A DNA stretch of 64,000 nucleotides from Bacteroidota bacterium. Lineage in GTDB: Bacteria; Bacteroidota; Bacteroidia; Sphingobacteriales; Sphingobacteriaceae. The translations under genes and the position numbers were made by a program. Below the pieces are notes generated by a model. It was not told the DNA's origin, made no database searches, and was given only the letters and a program-made list of their open reading frames with translations. Shown piece by piece: positions 1 through 9,839 of this stretch. Within the stretch, counting starts at the first letter, position 1. Each line of letters begins with the position of its first letter. The DNA lies in contig JABDAU010000005.1 in NCBI GenBank assembly GCA_013289045.1, positions 19,116 through 83,115 on the forward strand, in the 5' to 3' direction.

Positions 1-744
1 CTCGTCTGAGATTTCTTCAGACTCAAACATATTCTCGATCTTCGATTGCAGGATGGAGATCGGGGTCATCAGCTCGTGCGAGGCATTGGAGATAAACTCA
101 CGCTCCTTTTGAAACGTACTTTCGATGGTGCGGATCATTTTATGGATGCTGATATCAAGATATTGAAAATCTTCCGTAGAGGTTTCCACCTGTTTATAGC
201 TGCCAAAATTAGGGAACTTTTGCCCGATAAGCTTGGTTTTAATGATACGCCCCAACGGCCGGAGCACATAGTCGGAATATAACTGGTCTGCAGCTATGGT
301 CAGGATGATCATTCCCACCAAAATCACAAACGCCACACTTTGCAACGGGGCAGATCGTTCATTTACCGTATCCTGGCTGATACCGATCTCGAGCAAATAA
401 TTCTTCTTCGCCACCAAAAAATTATAGCTCAATATACGGTACTGGATGGTATCGCCCTCTATCCTGCGCGGCTCGGTTTTGATCGTATTTAGATGATCGG
501 TGATCGTATCTTCCTCAAGGTTATAATACTCCTCTTTCAAGGGCGAGTAAGCTGCATACGCATAATCCTTTACCCCGTATGTCCGGATGATTTTCAGCAA
601 TTTAGTCTTCTGCTTTTGCAGTTTATTATCGGTAAAATTCTGGTTAATGTTGCGGATGAGTACCGGCAGCAACAAAACAAACAGGGTTACAATTACCAGT
701 TTTGATATGGTATTGAACAGCGTGAGTTTTGTTTTGAGCTTCAA
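1..744 (-). CDS. sensor histidine kinase (partial, runs off window start)
   Basis: Minus-strand translation includes ...TFQKEREFISNASHELMTPISILQSKIENMFE (H-box); N-terminal TM segment LVIVTLFVLLLPVLI; directly downstream of an OmpR-type regulator. Start codon uncertain (TTG at 742-744 possible). Confidence 0.85.
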   Translation of the reverse strand, partial: MKLKTKLTLFNTISKLVIVTLFVLLLPVLIRNINQNFTDNKLQKQKTKLLKIIRTYGVKDYAYAAYSPLKEEYYNLEEDTITDHLNTIKTEPRRIEGDTIQYRILSYNFLVAKKNYLLEIGISQDTVNERSAPLQSVAFVILVGMIILTIAADQLYSDYVLRPLGRIIKTKLIGQKFPNFGSYKQVETSTEDFQYLDISIHKMIRTIESTFQKEREFISNASHELMTPISILQSKIENMFESEEISDE

Positions 745-748
745 TGCG

Positions 749-1432
749 CTAAGCGTTAATTTTAACTTTATAACCTAAGCCGCGCACGGTTTCCAGCCAA
801 TCGGTTGTGGCGTAAGCGTTTAGTTTTTTGCGGATATTTTTGATGTGGGCGTCGATGTAGTTCGAGTCATAATCGTCGTTCACCACGCTTCCCCAAATAT
901 GTTCGCTTAGCTGGTTACGGGTTACCGTACGGTTTTTGTGCAGGATGAGGTAGGCCACCAGGTCGAACTCTTTTTTGGTAATGCCCGGTATGGGTTCGCT
1001 GCCGAATGATATGGTGCGTTCGGTCAGGTTCACCAAAAAATCGCCTAATTGTATCACGTTGTTCTTTAGCCCGTACTTGCGCCTGGTGATGGCCTGCATA
1101 CGACTTTGCAGCTCGAGCAATGAAAACGGTTTGGCGAGGTAATCGTCGGCGCCCATGTCGAGACCTGTGATACGGTCGTTTATTTCGGCGCGCGCGGTGA
1201 GGATGATATAAGCGGAATCGGGGTTATTCTTTTTGGCTTCTTTAAGCAGGTCGAGGCCGTCATAATCCGGCAGACCGAGGTCAATCAGGATGAAATCGTA
1301 CAGGTTTACCGCCACCTTTTCGGATGCCGAGGTACCGTCGAAACATATATCACAGATGTAGTTATAGTTGGTAAGGAAAATTTCCAGCTCACGGGCAAGC
1401 GCCTTTTCATCCTCTATAATTAAAACATTCAT
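749..1432 (-). CDS. OmpR/PhoB-family response regulator
   Basis: MNVLIIEDEKALARELEIFL receiver, ILIDLGLPDYDGLDLL, C-terminal winged helix IRKKLNA...ETVRGLGYKVK. Confidence 0.95.
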   Translation of the reverse strand: MNVLIIEDEKALARELEIFLTNYNYICDICFDGTSASEKVAVNLYDFILIDLGLPDYDGLDLLKEAKKNNPDSAYIILTARAEINDRITGLDMGADDYLAKPFSLLELQSRMQAITRRKYGLKNNVIQLGDFLVNLTERTISFGSEPIPGITKKEFDLVAYLILHKNRTVTRNQLSEHIWGSVVNDDYDSNYIDAHIKNIRKKLNAYATTDWLETVRGLGYKVKINA

Positions 1433-1439
1433 GGGCTAG

Positions 1440-2354
1440 CTAATAAAACACGTAAAAAAACGTCAGGGAATAAAAAGATTCGTGGTGGTTTTTCAGCAAT
1501 CCCTCCACATTTACCGGTATTGAATATTTGTACGCAAACTCAAGCGTATAATGCGGCCGGTTATAGGCTATCGGTATCTTGATGCTGTAATTGAGCATAT
1601 TGAACTGGCTATTGTCCTGCGAAAACTTCGGCTCGGTAGGGTTATCGACGTAAATGTCGTCAATATCCAATCGATAAGCATGATCTGTCGCGTAACGCTG
1701 TACAAAGTTTTGCGTGCCCATAATAGCGCTTACGGTAGGGTCGAGCGTGAGGTAATCTTTATCATTAAAAACGCTGAATTTGCTTTCGAAATGCTTGGTG
1801 GCGTTTACGGTTACAAAAATGTCGTTCTCATCGCCAAAAAGATAATCGCCAATGGCATTGAACTTTAGAAATTTAAGGTCGAACGTATTTTTCCAATTGA
1901 TATCGTTTGACGATGCCGACTTGATCACCTGCGCGGCATCACGGTTAAAGAAAAAGTGCGTATAGCTGATGGTACCGGTAAAGCGCTTAGAGTAATGAAA
2001 CAGGTAACCGCCGCCAAAGTCTATCTCATCAAACAAAGGATTATAGCCCAAGATCTTCAAACCATAGGTATACAGTAAAAATCCGTTTTTGGTATTGTAG
2101 ATCACATCCGAAGAAACATAAGGATACTTTATTGGCCCGGTACGGCCAAAGAACTGCACATCGCTGCCATAGGAAACGCCCGCTGATATCGATGCCTTTT
2201 TCACAATGGTATCGGTTGTATCGGGTTTGGCCGTCAATGTGAATTCACTCGAAGGGGGGCATAGCTTCGCCGGCGCAGCATAAAGTGCGTTGCAGGTAAA
2301 TAAAGCTATCAGCAGGCAAAAATATTTCATCAATTTACAATTGTGCGTTAACAA
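1440..2354 (-). CDS. hypothetical secreted/outer-membrane protein
   Basis: Signal peptide MKYFCLLIALFTCNALYA; beta-rich aromatic strands ending FFYVFY typical of outer-membrane barrels. Confidence 0.6.
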   Translation of the reverse strand: MLTHNCKLMKYFCLLIALFTCNALYAAPAKLCPPSSEFTLTAKPDTTDTIVKKASISAGVSYGSDVQFFGRTGPIKYPYVSSDVIYNTKNGFLLYTYGLKILGYNPLFDEIDFGGGYLFHYSKRFTGTISYTHFFFNRDAAQVIKSASSNDINWKNTFDLKFLKFNAIGDYLFGDENDIFVTVNATKHFESKFSVFNDKDYLTLDPTVSAIMGTQNFVQRYATDHAYRLDIDDIYVDNPTEPKFSQDNSQFNMLNYSIKIPIAYNRPHYTLEFAYKYSIPVNVEGLLKNHHESFYSLTFFYVFY

Positions 2355-2687
2355 TTAGCCTCCTCCGTTCCTTCTTGGTATTTCCGGCGGTCGCTCAAGC
2401 CCTTCAGGCCTGCGCTGCCGCTTAGGTTTCGGTTTTTGCCCCGAAGCATCAACAGGCGTTTCCTCCACCTTTTCGGGTTTTGGCTGCCGCTTTGCTTTGG
2501 AAATCTCTTTTATTTTCTTCTTGTCATCGCCCTGGTGTTTTTTGGAAGTATCGGGCAGGATGGTATATAATTCGGTTGGATTGAGCTTGTACCTGCTGAA
2601 GATGCTTCGTTTTTCTTTCGCCAGTGCAAATGACAAAACGGGCATAAAAGCCAATAAAATGACAATATACGCAATCCGCTTAATCAT
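2355..2687 (-). CDS. hypothetical secreted Pro/Lys-rich protein
   Basis: Signal-like N-terminus, basic proline-rich C-terminus; directly adjacent to the next ORF. Confidence 0.5.
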   Translation of the reverse strand: MIKRIAYIVILLAFMPVLSFALAKEKRSIFSRYKLNPTELYTILPDTSKKHQGDDKKKIKEISKAKRQPKPEKVEETPVDASGQKPKPKRQRRPEGLERPPEIPRRNGGG

Positions 2688-2871
2688 TGAGAAGAGGAGA
2701 AGACTTAAAATATGTTAAATATAACATTGCTCAAAAATAATATAAGCATGCCGATTACTAAGTATTTATAACAAATATTAGCAGGCATGCAAAAGCACGT
2801 TAAAAATAACGTACGCATGGTACTCCGCAGGAAAACTTTTGGTGAATAAGGGACAGGCTGCAAAACCCGGG

Positions 2872-3807
2872 TTATTTTATGCCTTTTGAAGCATAAACAC
2901 GGTTATGGTCGTCAATAATAACGCATGCAATCTGGTTCAGTTTGTTTACCAGGTACAGGCTGGCGTTAACCCCCATTGCTATAACCGGCGCCGTTAAAGC
3001 GCCCGAGAGCTCGGCAGTAGGGCTGATAACGCTGGCGCTCATGATACCACTAACCGGGAAACCGTTTTTAGTGTTAATAGATTGCTTTTTATTTACGGCC
3101 AGTTGTTTATCAGCATCAACAGCGGTTGAAATACTCATGTTGCTGATATCGGCATTTGCATATGGATGATTTTGCTGTAGCGGATCGGCAGTGGCGATGG
3201 TCCACGGCTCATGGTTGGGCTGCAAACCCCAGGTAAGCAAGCTGCCATCCGCATTGATAACGCCGCTGCTAACGCCTGCCAGCTGCAATGCATATTTCGC
3301 CCTGTCGGTAGCGTAGCCTTTGCTTAACGAAGCAAGACTGATACGCATATTTTTGTCCTTCAGGAAAACCGTAACGTTTACCTCATCGAGGATAACGTTT
3401 TTATAGTTGTTATGGGTCGAGCGGCTTTCGGTGCTTTTATCGGCAACGTAAGTGATGTCGAAAGTGCCATGCATCAGTTCAGATATCTGCAAAGCACGGT
3501 CGATGAGTCTGAAGATCTCGGCATCAACCTTTACCGGTTTAATGCCTGCATTGCGGTTTATTTCGTTTACCTGGCTGTTGTCGGTAAGGCCGCTTAACAG
3601 GCGCTCTACCCTGTTTATTTCGGCTATGGCGGCGTTGATCTGTTCCCCGGCACGCACGGCATCATCGGCAACAACACTTATCTCAAACTGGGTACCCATC
3701 AGCCACGCATCATGTCCGAAGATGTTCGAATCGCTTTTTAAATTTTTAACAGCCAGCATAGTATTCCGAATTAAATTTTCTATAAACTGCTTATCATACG
3801 GGCACAT
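2872..3807 (-). CDS. ApbE-like (FAD:protein FMN transferase family), apparently degenerate
   Basis: DAWLMGTQFEISV..., ALQISELMHGTFDITY, INTKNGFPVSGIMSASVI; actual start may be the internal MLAVKNL. Confidence 0.75.
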   Translation of the reverse strand: MCPYDKQFIENLIRNTMLAVKNLKSDSNIFGHDAWLMGTQFEISVVADDAVRAGEQINAAIAEINRVERLLSGLTDNSQVNEINRNAGIKPVKVDAEIFRLIDRALQISELMHGTFDITYVADKSTESRSTHNNYKNVILDEVNVTVFLKDKNMRISLASLSKGYATDRAKYALQLAGVSSGVINADGSLLTWGLQPNHEPWTIATADPLQQNHPYANADISNMSISTAVDADKQLAVNKKQSINTKNGFPVSGIMSASVISPTAELSGALTAPVIAMGVNASLYLVNKLNQIACVIIDDHNRVYASKGIK

Positions 3808-3959
3808 TTGTTGCCAATGTGATATTCGAAAGTAGCCGGGCTTTATGAAATTGAGATGAAAACCAACAAGTTGATGAAATAATTAGGAAAATTTACAATT
3901 GGAGGAGGATGGGAGGTAAAAGGTGAAAGGTGAAAGTGGCAGGATTTAGTATTCCGTCC

Positions 3960-4128
3960 GTCCGCTATCAGTGCGGACACTTGCGAACATGTACCGGACA
4001 GAAATATATTACGCCCCGCTGTCTGTGTCCTCACAGACAGCTTACTGTGTTGTCTGTGGGGACACAGACAACGGGTATTATGAGTGCTTTTATAGCAAAC
4101 TTACGAAGTCTCAAAGACTTCGTAAGTT
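3960..4128. repeat. cluster of four short inverted repeats (REP/BIME-like)
   Basis: GTCCGC/GCGGAC (3960-3978); GCTGTCTGTG-TCCT-CACAGACAGC (4018-4041); GTTGTCTGTG-GGGA-CACAGACAAC (4049-4072); AACTTACGAAGTCT-CAA-AGACTTCGTAAGTT (4098-4128). Confidence 0.85.
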
Positions 4129-4197
4129 AATAGCATGTCTTATAAATGTATGTGAAGGTATATTTCAAAACCTTTTATCTTTAACCTTTAACCCTAC

Positions 4198-5268
4198 TTA
4201 AGCTACAGTGCCTTCTTTTAGCTTCTCAGCATTCTCGGCGAATTGCAGGGCTTCCATTATCTCGAGGATATCGCCGTTCATTACGCCCGGGAGGTTGTAG
4301 ATGGTGAGGCCGATGCGGTGCTCGGTTAAACGTCCCTGCGGATAGTTGTAGGTACGTACTTTTGCTGAGCGGTCGCCGGTTGATACCATGGTTTTGCGCT
4401 TTTTGGAGGTTTCTTCCAAATGCTTTTGCAGCTCCATTTCGTAAACCCTTGAGCGTAGTACCTGAAGGGCCTTATCGTAGTTCTTTAGCTGCGATTTCTG
4501 ATCCTGGCATTGTGCTACTATGCCTGTTGGGATGTGGGTAAGCCTAACGGCCGAGTAGGTGGTATTTACCGATTGCCCGCCTGGTCCTGAAGCACAGAAT
4601 AAGTCCTTGCGGATATCGCTTACCTGCAGATCTATATCAAACTCATCTACCTCAGGCAATACTACCACGGTAGCTGCCGATGTATGTACACGACCCTGGG
4701 TTTCAGTATCCGGCACACGCTGTACACGGTGCACGCCCGATTCATATTTCAGGGTGCCGTAAGCATCTTCGGCCAATACGTTAAACACAATTTCCTTGTA
4801 ACCGCCTGATGTACCTTCGGTATAATCGACCAATTCGGTACGCCAGCCGCGTTTTTCACAGAAGCGCATGTACATCCGGTAAAGGTCGCCGGCAAATAAT
4901 GCAGCTTCGTCGCCGCCTGTGCCGCCACGGATCTCTATTATGGCATTCTTGGTATCTTCAGGGTCTTTCGGGATCAGCATTACGCGGATCTCTTCTTCCT
5001 TTACATCGCGCTGCTCCAGCAATTCATCCAGTTCCATTTTAGCCATTTCACGGAATTCTTCGTCCTTTTCGGTAGCTAAAATTTCCTTGTTGCTGTCGAT
5101 ATTGCTCAGGATGTTGCGGTAGATCTTATACTCCTCAACAATCTTGGCCAAATCCTTATATTCTTTGTTCAATTGGGCAAAGCGTTTCATATCAGCCATG
5201 GCGTCAGGGCTGCTCAACTCGTTTTCAACGTCTTTCCAGCGTTGATATATCGCTTCTAATTTATCTAA
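4198..5268 (-). CDS. prfA: peptide chain release factor 1
   Basis: [18 protein letters not shown] and [22 protein letters not shown] (GGQ motif); start set at [12 protein letters not shown]. Confidence 0.95.
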   Translation of the reverse strand, partial: LDKLEAIYQRWKDVENELSSPDAMADMKRFAQLNKEYKDLAKIVEEYKIYRNILSNIDSNKEILATEKDEEFREMAKMELDELLEQRDVKEEEIRVMLIPKDPEDTKNAIIEIRGGTGGDEAALFAGDLYRMYMRFCEKRGWRTELVDYTEGTSGGYKEIVFNVLAEDAYGTLKYESGVHRVQRVPDTETQGRVHTSAATVVVLPEVDEFDIDLQVSDIRKDLFCASGPGGQSVNTTYSAVRLTHIPTGIVAQCQDQKSQLKNYDKALQVLRSRVYEMELQKHLEETSKKRKTMVSTGDRSAKVRTYNYPQGRLTEHRIGLTIYNLPGVMNGDILEIMEALQFAENAEKLKEGTVA

Positions 5269-5435
5269 CATAATCTTATCGGAAGTATCCGGAAAGCCCT
5301 TCACAGGCCATCCAAAAAGTGTACAAAAGTACGAAATTCCGGGTAGTTTTTAATTCATTGCATTGTAAATTGATATTCCGCATGTTAACATCAATACCGG
5401 AGTTAAAAGGTAAGTGTTTATCATTAAATTGCAGC

Positions 5436-5810
5436 ATGAAAATAACATTCATCCACCACATTGTCCTGATCGTAAAAAATATAGCCGAAACCGAAAAGTA
5501 TTATACCGGCTTTTTAGGTCAGCCTGCCATACAGAATGAAGGTATGCTGATCTATACTATTGGGGAAACCAAGGTTTTCTTTGTGTTGCCTAAAGGCGAA
5601 TATGAGGTAAAAGATAAAGACAAAGGCGGACTTAACCATATTGCCTTTGGCGTTCACTCACTTGATGAGCTTAAACATTTTGAAGGCTTGCTTACACAGG
5701 CATCCATCCGCCACAGCGGGATAAAAACGGGCAAGCAGGGTGGTACAGAATATATCTGGATGGATGACCCTGATAATATCAGGATCGAAATATACTATAG
5801 CCCTTCATAA
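5436..5810 (+). CDS. VOC-family (glyoxalase/methylmalonyl-CoA epimerase-like) protein
   Basis: MKITFIHHIVLIVKNIAETEKYY...GGLNHIAFGV...DPDNIRIEIYY. Confidence 0.85.
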   Translation: MKITFIHHIVLIVKNIAETEKYYTGFLGQPAIQNEGMLIYTIGETKVFFVLPKGEYEVKDKDKGGLNHIAFGVHSLDELKHFEGLLTQASIRHSGIKTGKQGGTEYIWMDDPDNIRIEIYYSPS

Positions 5811-5818
5811 CAGGTGGG

Positions 5819-6574
5819 CTAATCTTTTTGCTCAAAATATTTCAGGTGCACATCCTGCCCGTCGAACTCGGCGTATGAGCAATGGTTTATCCACTCACCC
5901 AGGTTAATGTAGCGGCTGTTTGTCCCAACAGGTAAATCCAGCGGTAAATGTCGGTGACCGAAGATCATGTAATCGTAATGCGTGGTTTTGAGCACTTCGT
6001 TGCAATAGGTAACCAGCCATTCCTGCTCGCCCGGCTTGCCTTCTTCGCGCTTGCTGTTAATGGAGCGGCTTCTGCCCGACCAATAATTGGCTATGCCGAT
6101 ACCTAAGTTTGGGTGGATCCTTGCAAATAGCCATTGGCAAAGCTTACTGCGGAAGATGTTTTTCAGCACCTTGTACATATTGTCGCCCGGGCCTAAGCCG
6201 TCGCCGTGGTGGAGGAAGAATTTCTTGCCGCTGCGTTCTATCACCAGTTCGTTGGAGATCACCGAGGCGTTCAACTCCTTTTCAAAGTAGTTGAACATCC
6301 ACATATCGTGGTTGCCTTTAAAGAAATAGATCTTTACCCCGGCATCACTCAACTCGGCCAGTTTGCCCAGCAGGCGGATGTAGCCGCGCGGCACTACGGT
6401 AGCATACTCGAACCAGAAATCGAACAGGTCGCCCATCAGGAAAACTTCGGCGGCATCGGTCTTGATCATGTCCAGCCAGCGCACCAGTTTTGCTTCGCGG
6501 TTGCGGGTAATGGCATAGCCGCCTGCGCCAAGGTGTACGTCTGAAGCAAAATAGAGTTTGTTGCGGATTGGCAT
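5819..6574 (-). CDS. UDP-2,3-diacylglucosamine diphosphatase-like metallophosphoesterase
   Basis: YFASDVHLG, MGDLFDFWFEY, FKGNHDMWMF, LHHGDGLGPGD, FGHRHLP. Confidence 0.85.
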   Translation of the reverse strand: MPIRNKLYFASDVHLGAGGYAITRNREAKLVRWLDMIKTDAAEVFLMGDLFDFWFEYATVVPRGYIRLLGKLAELSDAGVKIYFFKGNHDMWMFNYFEKELNASVISNELVIERSGKKFFLHHGDGLGPGDNMYKVLKNIFRSKLCQWLFARIHPNLGIGIANYWSGRSRSINSKREEGKPGEQEWLVTYCNEVLKTTHYDYMIFGHRHLPLDLPVGTNSRYINLGEWINHCSYAEFDGQDVHLKYFEQKD

Positions 6575-6621
6575 CGGGTAAAAATACGCTTTAAGGCTGA
6601 AAGGTTAAAATCTGCCGCAAG

Positions 6622-7067
6622 TCAGAAGCTCATACCGTAACTCTGCATCGCAAATAGTATAAACACGGTGACGGCCAATGGCCAAAGGATACTGCGCGGG
6701 TAATAGTCCTTTTCGGGAAGCTCTTTTTATAGAAATAGAATGCCAGCGCCAGTCCGCCGAGGATTTGCAGCGCCTTGAATATGCCAAGGTACAACAAGTC
6801 GTTTAGCGAAAGCACATTGGCGGTGAGTTTGTAATTATTGGTGAACCAGTATTCGCCATAGGTTTCAACGCCTTCAAAAGCCAGCAGGAAGATAACCACC
6901 GGCGCAATGGCTTTTTTATAACCGGCCACCCACAGGTTAATGATGAGCAATATACCGCCGATAAGCGGATCGGCCAGTATGGAGAACCATAACACAGCAT
7001 TGCGCGAGTAGATCTCTACAAAATCGCCGTTATGTTGGTCAAGGTTATCGTTATCATCAAATTCCAT
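6622..7067 (-). pseudogene. small membrane protein interrupted by a frameshift at an A5 run (6724-6728)
   Basis: Track ORF 6630..7067 ends in non-membrane residues; a one-base shift at the homopolymer gives ...KKELPEKDYYPRSILWPLAVTVFILFAMQSYGMSF*. Confidence 0.6.
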
Positions 7068-7405
7068 GCGGCAAATATACGTTTCAACCCGGTTTTAGTG
7101 GGTTGCGGTAAGTAAAATATCTGTGTATTAGCAAGAAATAAAAAGAGCCCGGGATGTGCGATTCCTTCCCTCTGCCCTTCTGGTTTAAGAGTTAGCGCAG
7201 CGCTCTTAAACCAGTAATGTTTGTGAAATTGAAAGCTTCTGCACAACATTCCTCTCACATTTCAACCAAATTCAATTTTATTTTCGTTGGTAACTTTAAT
7301 GTCATATTAATAACACATTTTCACAAAAAATACGTTTTTATTACTCACCCCTATAAAAATTCAATGCGCGCACAACCGTTCCGTAGCCCGAGGCGTTCTT
7401 ATTAT

Positions 7406-8020
7406 ATGAAGAGCCTGTTATTCGCATTTGCCGCCCTGTTTATACTTAGCACCACTGCAAACGCCCAGCAAGCCTGGGAGCTGCGCCGCGACGAGGATGG
7501 CATAAAAATATATTCGCGCCGCGTTAGCGGCAGCAAAACCATCGAGCTGCGCCTGCTTACCCAATACAACGCCACCTCGCAGCAGCTCATCAATACGCTG
7601 CTTGATATCAGCAACTATTCCAACTGGATCTACGGCAACAGGAAAGCCGGCGTCATAAAAAAAGTAAGCGACCACGACATCATTTACTTTACCGAAGCGC
7701 ACCTGCCATGGCCCATTGCCGACCGCGACCTGGTAACCGAGCTCATCATTAACCAGGCCACGCAAACCGCGCCGCTCACCATACAAGCCAAAAGCGTACA
7801 AGGCATATTGCCGCCCAAACCCCATTTCATCCGCGTGCCCTACTCCATGGCCACCTGGCACGTAATGCCCGATGGCGCCAACAAAATAAACGTCGACTAC
7901 ACCTTCGCCATCGACCCGGGCGGCAGCATCCCCAACTGGCTCGTCAACATGACCATCGCCAGCGGCCCGTATAAATCGTTTGTGAAGTTGAGGGACATAT
8001 TGAAGACGGCGAAAGGGTGA
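7406..8020 (+). CDS. secreted START-domain lipid-binding-like protein
   Basis: Signal peptide MKSLLFAFAALFILSTTANAQ; AWELRRDEDGIKIYSRRVSGS...LLDISNYSNWIY...WPIADRDLV. Confidence 0.85.
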   Translation: MKSLLFAFAALFILSTTANAQQAWELRRDEDGIKIYSRRVSGSKTIELRLLTQYNATSQQLINTLLDISNYSNWIYGNRKAGVIKKVSDHDIIYFTEAHLPWPIADRDLVTELIINQATQTAPLTIQAKSVQGILPPKPHFIRVPYSMATWHVMPDGANKINVDYTFAIDPGGSIPNWLVNMTIASGPYKSFVKLRDILKTAKG

Positions 8021-8046
8021 GGGGGCAGTTTATCAAACTTTACAAC

Positions 8047-8169
8047 TAATCTCTAATCATGGGCGTTGCCACAGCCTGCGCTGAGGCCCTCGAAGCGGCC
8101 CGCGCTATCCGTTCATACTGCACGAGGCCTTAGCCGCGAGGCCGGTATCCACTACTATCGCTAACGCGG
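8047..8169 (-). repeat. ~120-bp dispersed repeat, copy A
   Basis: Reverse complement CGTTAGCGATAGTAGTGGATACCGGCCTCGCGGCTAAGGCCTCGTGCAGTATGAACGGATAGCGCGGGCCGC...GGCAACGCCC...TTAGAGATTAG, matching copies at 12675 and 20467. Confidence 0.85.
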
Positions 8170-8178
8170 GCTGAAGAA

Positions 8179-8225
8179 GTGTTCGTTCGGTACCTGACCG
8201 AACACTTCCGAACAGTGCCGAACAC
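8179..8225 (+). repeat. GTTCG repeat R1 (left boundary repeat)
   Basis: GTGTTCGTTCGGTACCTGACCGAACACTTCCGAACAGTGCCGAACAC. Confidence 0.9.
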
Positions 8226-8659
8226 TAATCCTCCTCGTCCATTTCCCATGGGTCGGTAACCAGCTTTATTACGATAACGCTTGGGTCATCCTTAAGCGGG
8301 TTTAAGTCTTTGGTTTTAGTGCAATATACTGCATTAGCTTCGTCCGCCCATACCTGAAGTTCAAACTCGCCGGGGACTTCACAGGTGAGTTTGGTGTTGG
8401 GTTGTATCTCAAAATATTCCAGTACTCTTAGTATAGTGCCTGCGGTTTTCTGCATCGCTGCTTTACCGTCTTCGGCTTCATCGCGGGCTTTTTGTATCTC
8501 GCGGTTACAGCGGATAATGGCATCCAGCTCGTTCACATTGGTTTGTCCGGTGTAGGGCAAAGCATCAGCAAGCAGGCGATGAAATCGCTTTTCCAGTTTA
8601 CGGTGCCAGTGTGTTTGGTTGTAATATTTGTGGCACAGGTTGGTTAATTCTCCGTCCAT
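8225..8659 (-). CDS. hypothetical protein (144 aa) in helicase/primase operon
   Basis: Overlaps upstream gene by 16 nt; stop codon at the edge of R1. Confidence 0.65.
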   Translation of the reverse strand: MDGELTNLCHKYYNQTHWHRKLEKRFHRLLADALPYTGQTNVNELDAIIRCNREIQKARDEAEDGKAAMQKTAGTILRVLEYFEIQPNTKLTCEVPGEFELQVWADEANAVYCTKTKDLNPLKDDPSVIVIKLVTDPWEMDEED

Positions 8660-9633
8660 TTTTTCATTTGTTTAATTTGTTCAATCCATAGGTCGGCAAG
8701 GTCAATGCCTTGCGCATGTTCTTCGGGTGTGGCGTTTCGTTGCAATATCTGGTCGACAGCAAAGGTTGCGGTCGGGATACGCAGGTTCAGTTCACGGGCT
8801 TTTTGTATCCATTTTTCATAGCCATTGGTATCAGGGAATAAGATCACCCGCCTGCCTTTTAATACTTTGCACTTCTCCAGGCTTAGCCCTTCCAAACTCC
8901 CGGCGGCCAGCCAGATATGGTCGGGCTGAAAAAAGCTGCATATTACAGCAGTCTTTTCACTTTCGGCTATCGCTACTATTTTGTTGGGATGTGCTTTGAG
9001 CAGGTGCTCGCCGAAAAAGCATTGCTGAAGAGTGAAGTTTGCAGTTGCCTGTTTGCAGTTTGCTTTATTACTGCCAACTGATAACTGCTTACTGCTAACT
9101 AAACTATGCGCCCACGCAATATGATTATACGGCTGCTTTACCCGGTGTCCGTCCGCTGGATTGTACAGCATTATTTTTCCGGTGCGCAGTTTGTCGTTCA
9201 CATCCACCTGCCAAAATATAGTTGCGCCCGGCCAGTGTTTTGATGTGCCGATATGGTATTGATAAGCCAGGCGATAAGCCGTATCCTCGCCAAAGCAACG
9301 CACCAAAAAAGCCACGAAGTTATTGCGCTTAAATGCCCTTTCGGTTTCGCGCAGGTATTCAAAGGGCAGGGTATCGAAATAGTTGATGGGTTGTGGTTCA
9401 TGGTTAATGGTGTTTGGATAGCCCTGAACCGAGCCGCCGCTGGCGAAATAATCGCGTGGCGGGTAATGGTAGCCGCAATGGTCTATGCGGTCGCATTTAC
9501 CTACGTGGTCGGCTAAGTAAGCGTTGGTTTGGGTGTCGATATACCGTTTAAAAGTGCGGCGGTTATCGCAGCATTCGGGGCACACAAAGCGGCTGCCCCT
9601 GCCCTGGTAAGGTTGTAGGATGTAGCGGTGCAT
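8644..9633 (-). CDS. zinc-finger/Toprim-like primase-type protein (DUF6371-like)
   Basis: YQGRGSRFVCPECCDNRRTFKRYIDTQTNAYLADHVGKCDRIDHCGYHYPPRDYF; Toprim-like VAIAESEKTAVICSF...VILFPDTNGYEKW; start placed at MHRYILQPYQGRG. Confidence 0.75.
   Translation of the reverse strand: MHRYILQPYQGRGSRFVCPECCDNRRTFKRYIDTQTNAYLADHVGKCDRIDHCGYHYPPRDYFASGGSVQGYPNTINHEPQPINYFDTLPFEYLRETERAFKRNNFVAFLVRCFGEDTAYRLAYQYHIGTSKHWPGATIFWQVDVNDKLRTGKIMLYNPADGHRVKQPYNHIAWAHSLVSSKQLSVGSNKANCKQATANFTLQQCFFGEHLLKAHPNKIVAIAESEKTAVICSFFQPDHIWLAAGSLEGLSLEKCKVLKGRRVILFPDTNGYEKWIQKARELNLRIPTATFAVDQILQRNATPEEHAQGIDLADLWIEQIKQMKKWTEN
9036..9100. repeat. TTTGCAGT-family inverted repeat inside the primase-like CDS
   Basis: agtttgcagt...actgctaact; same word family as intergenic repeats at 32437 and 46420; translates in-frame as SSKQLSVGSNKANCKQATAN. 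Confidence 0.7.
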
Positions 9634-9839
9634 TTTGAGGTGAAAGGCAAAAGGGTAAAGGCGAATGATTTTCAATTCCCTCCCACGGGGAGGGGCGCGC
9701 GGGGTAGTGAAGTGGCAGGGAGGGGTTTGGCGAACAATGCCTAACAAGCAATGCATGGCGCATAAACCCCTCCCTTCCCCTCCCACGGGAGGGAATCGCA
9801 CGGGGCTTTGCTTTTATCGCATTTTCATACTGGCGATAA

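Noticed and set aside
9634-9801. N-terminal extension of the primase-like ORF (MRFPPVGGEGRGLC...)
   Set aside because: Encoded by intergenic ccctcccacgggaggg repeat sequence; MHRYILQPYQGRG is a better start.
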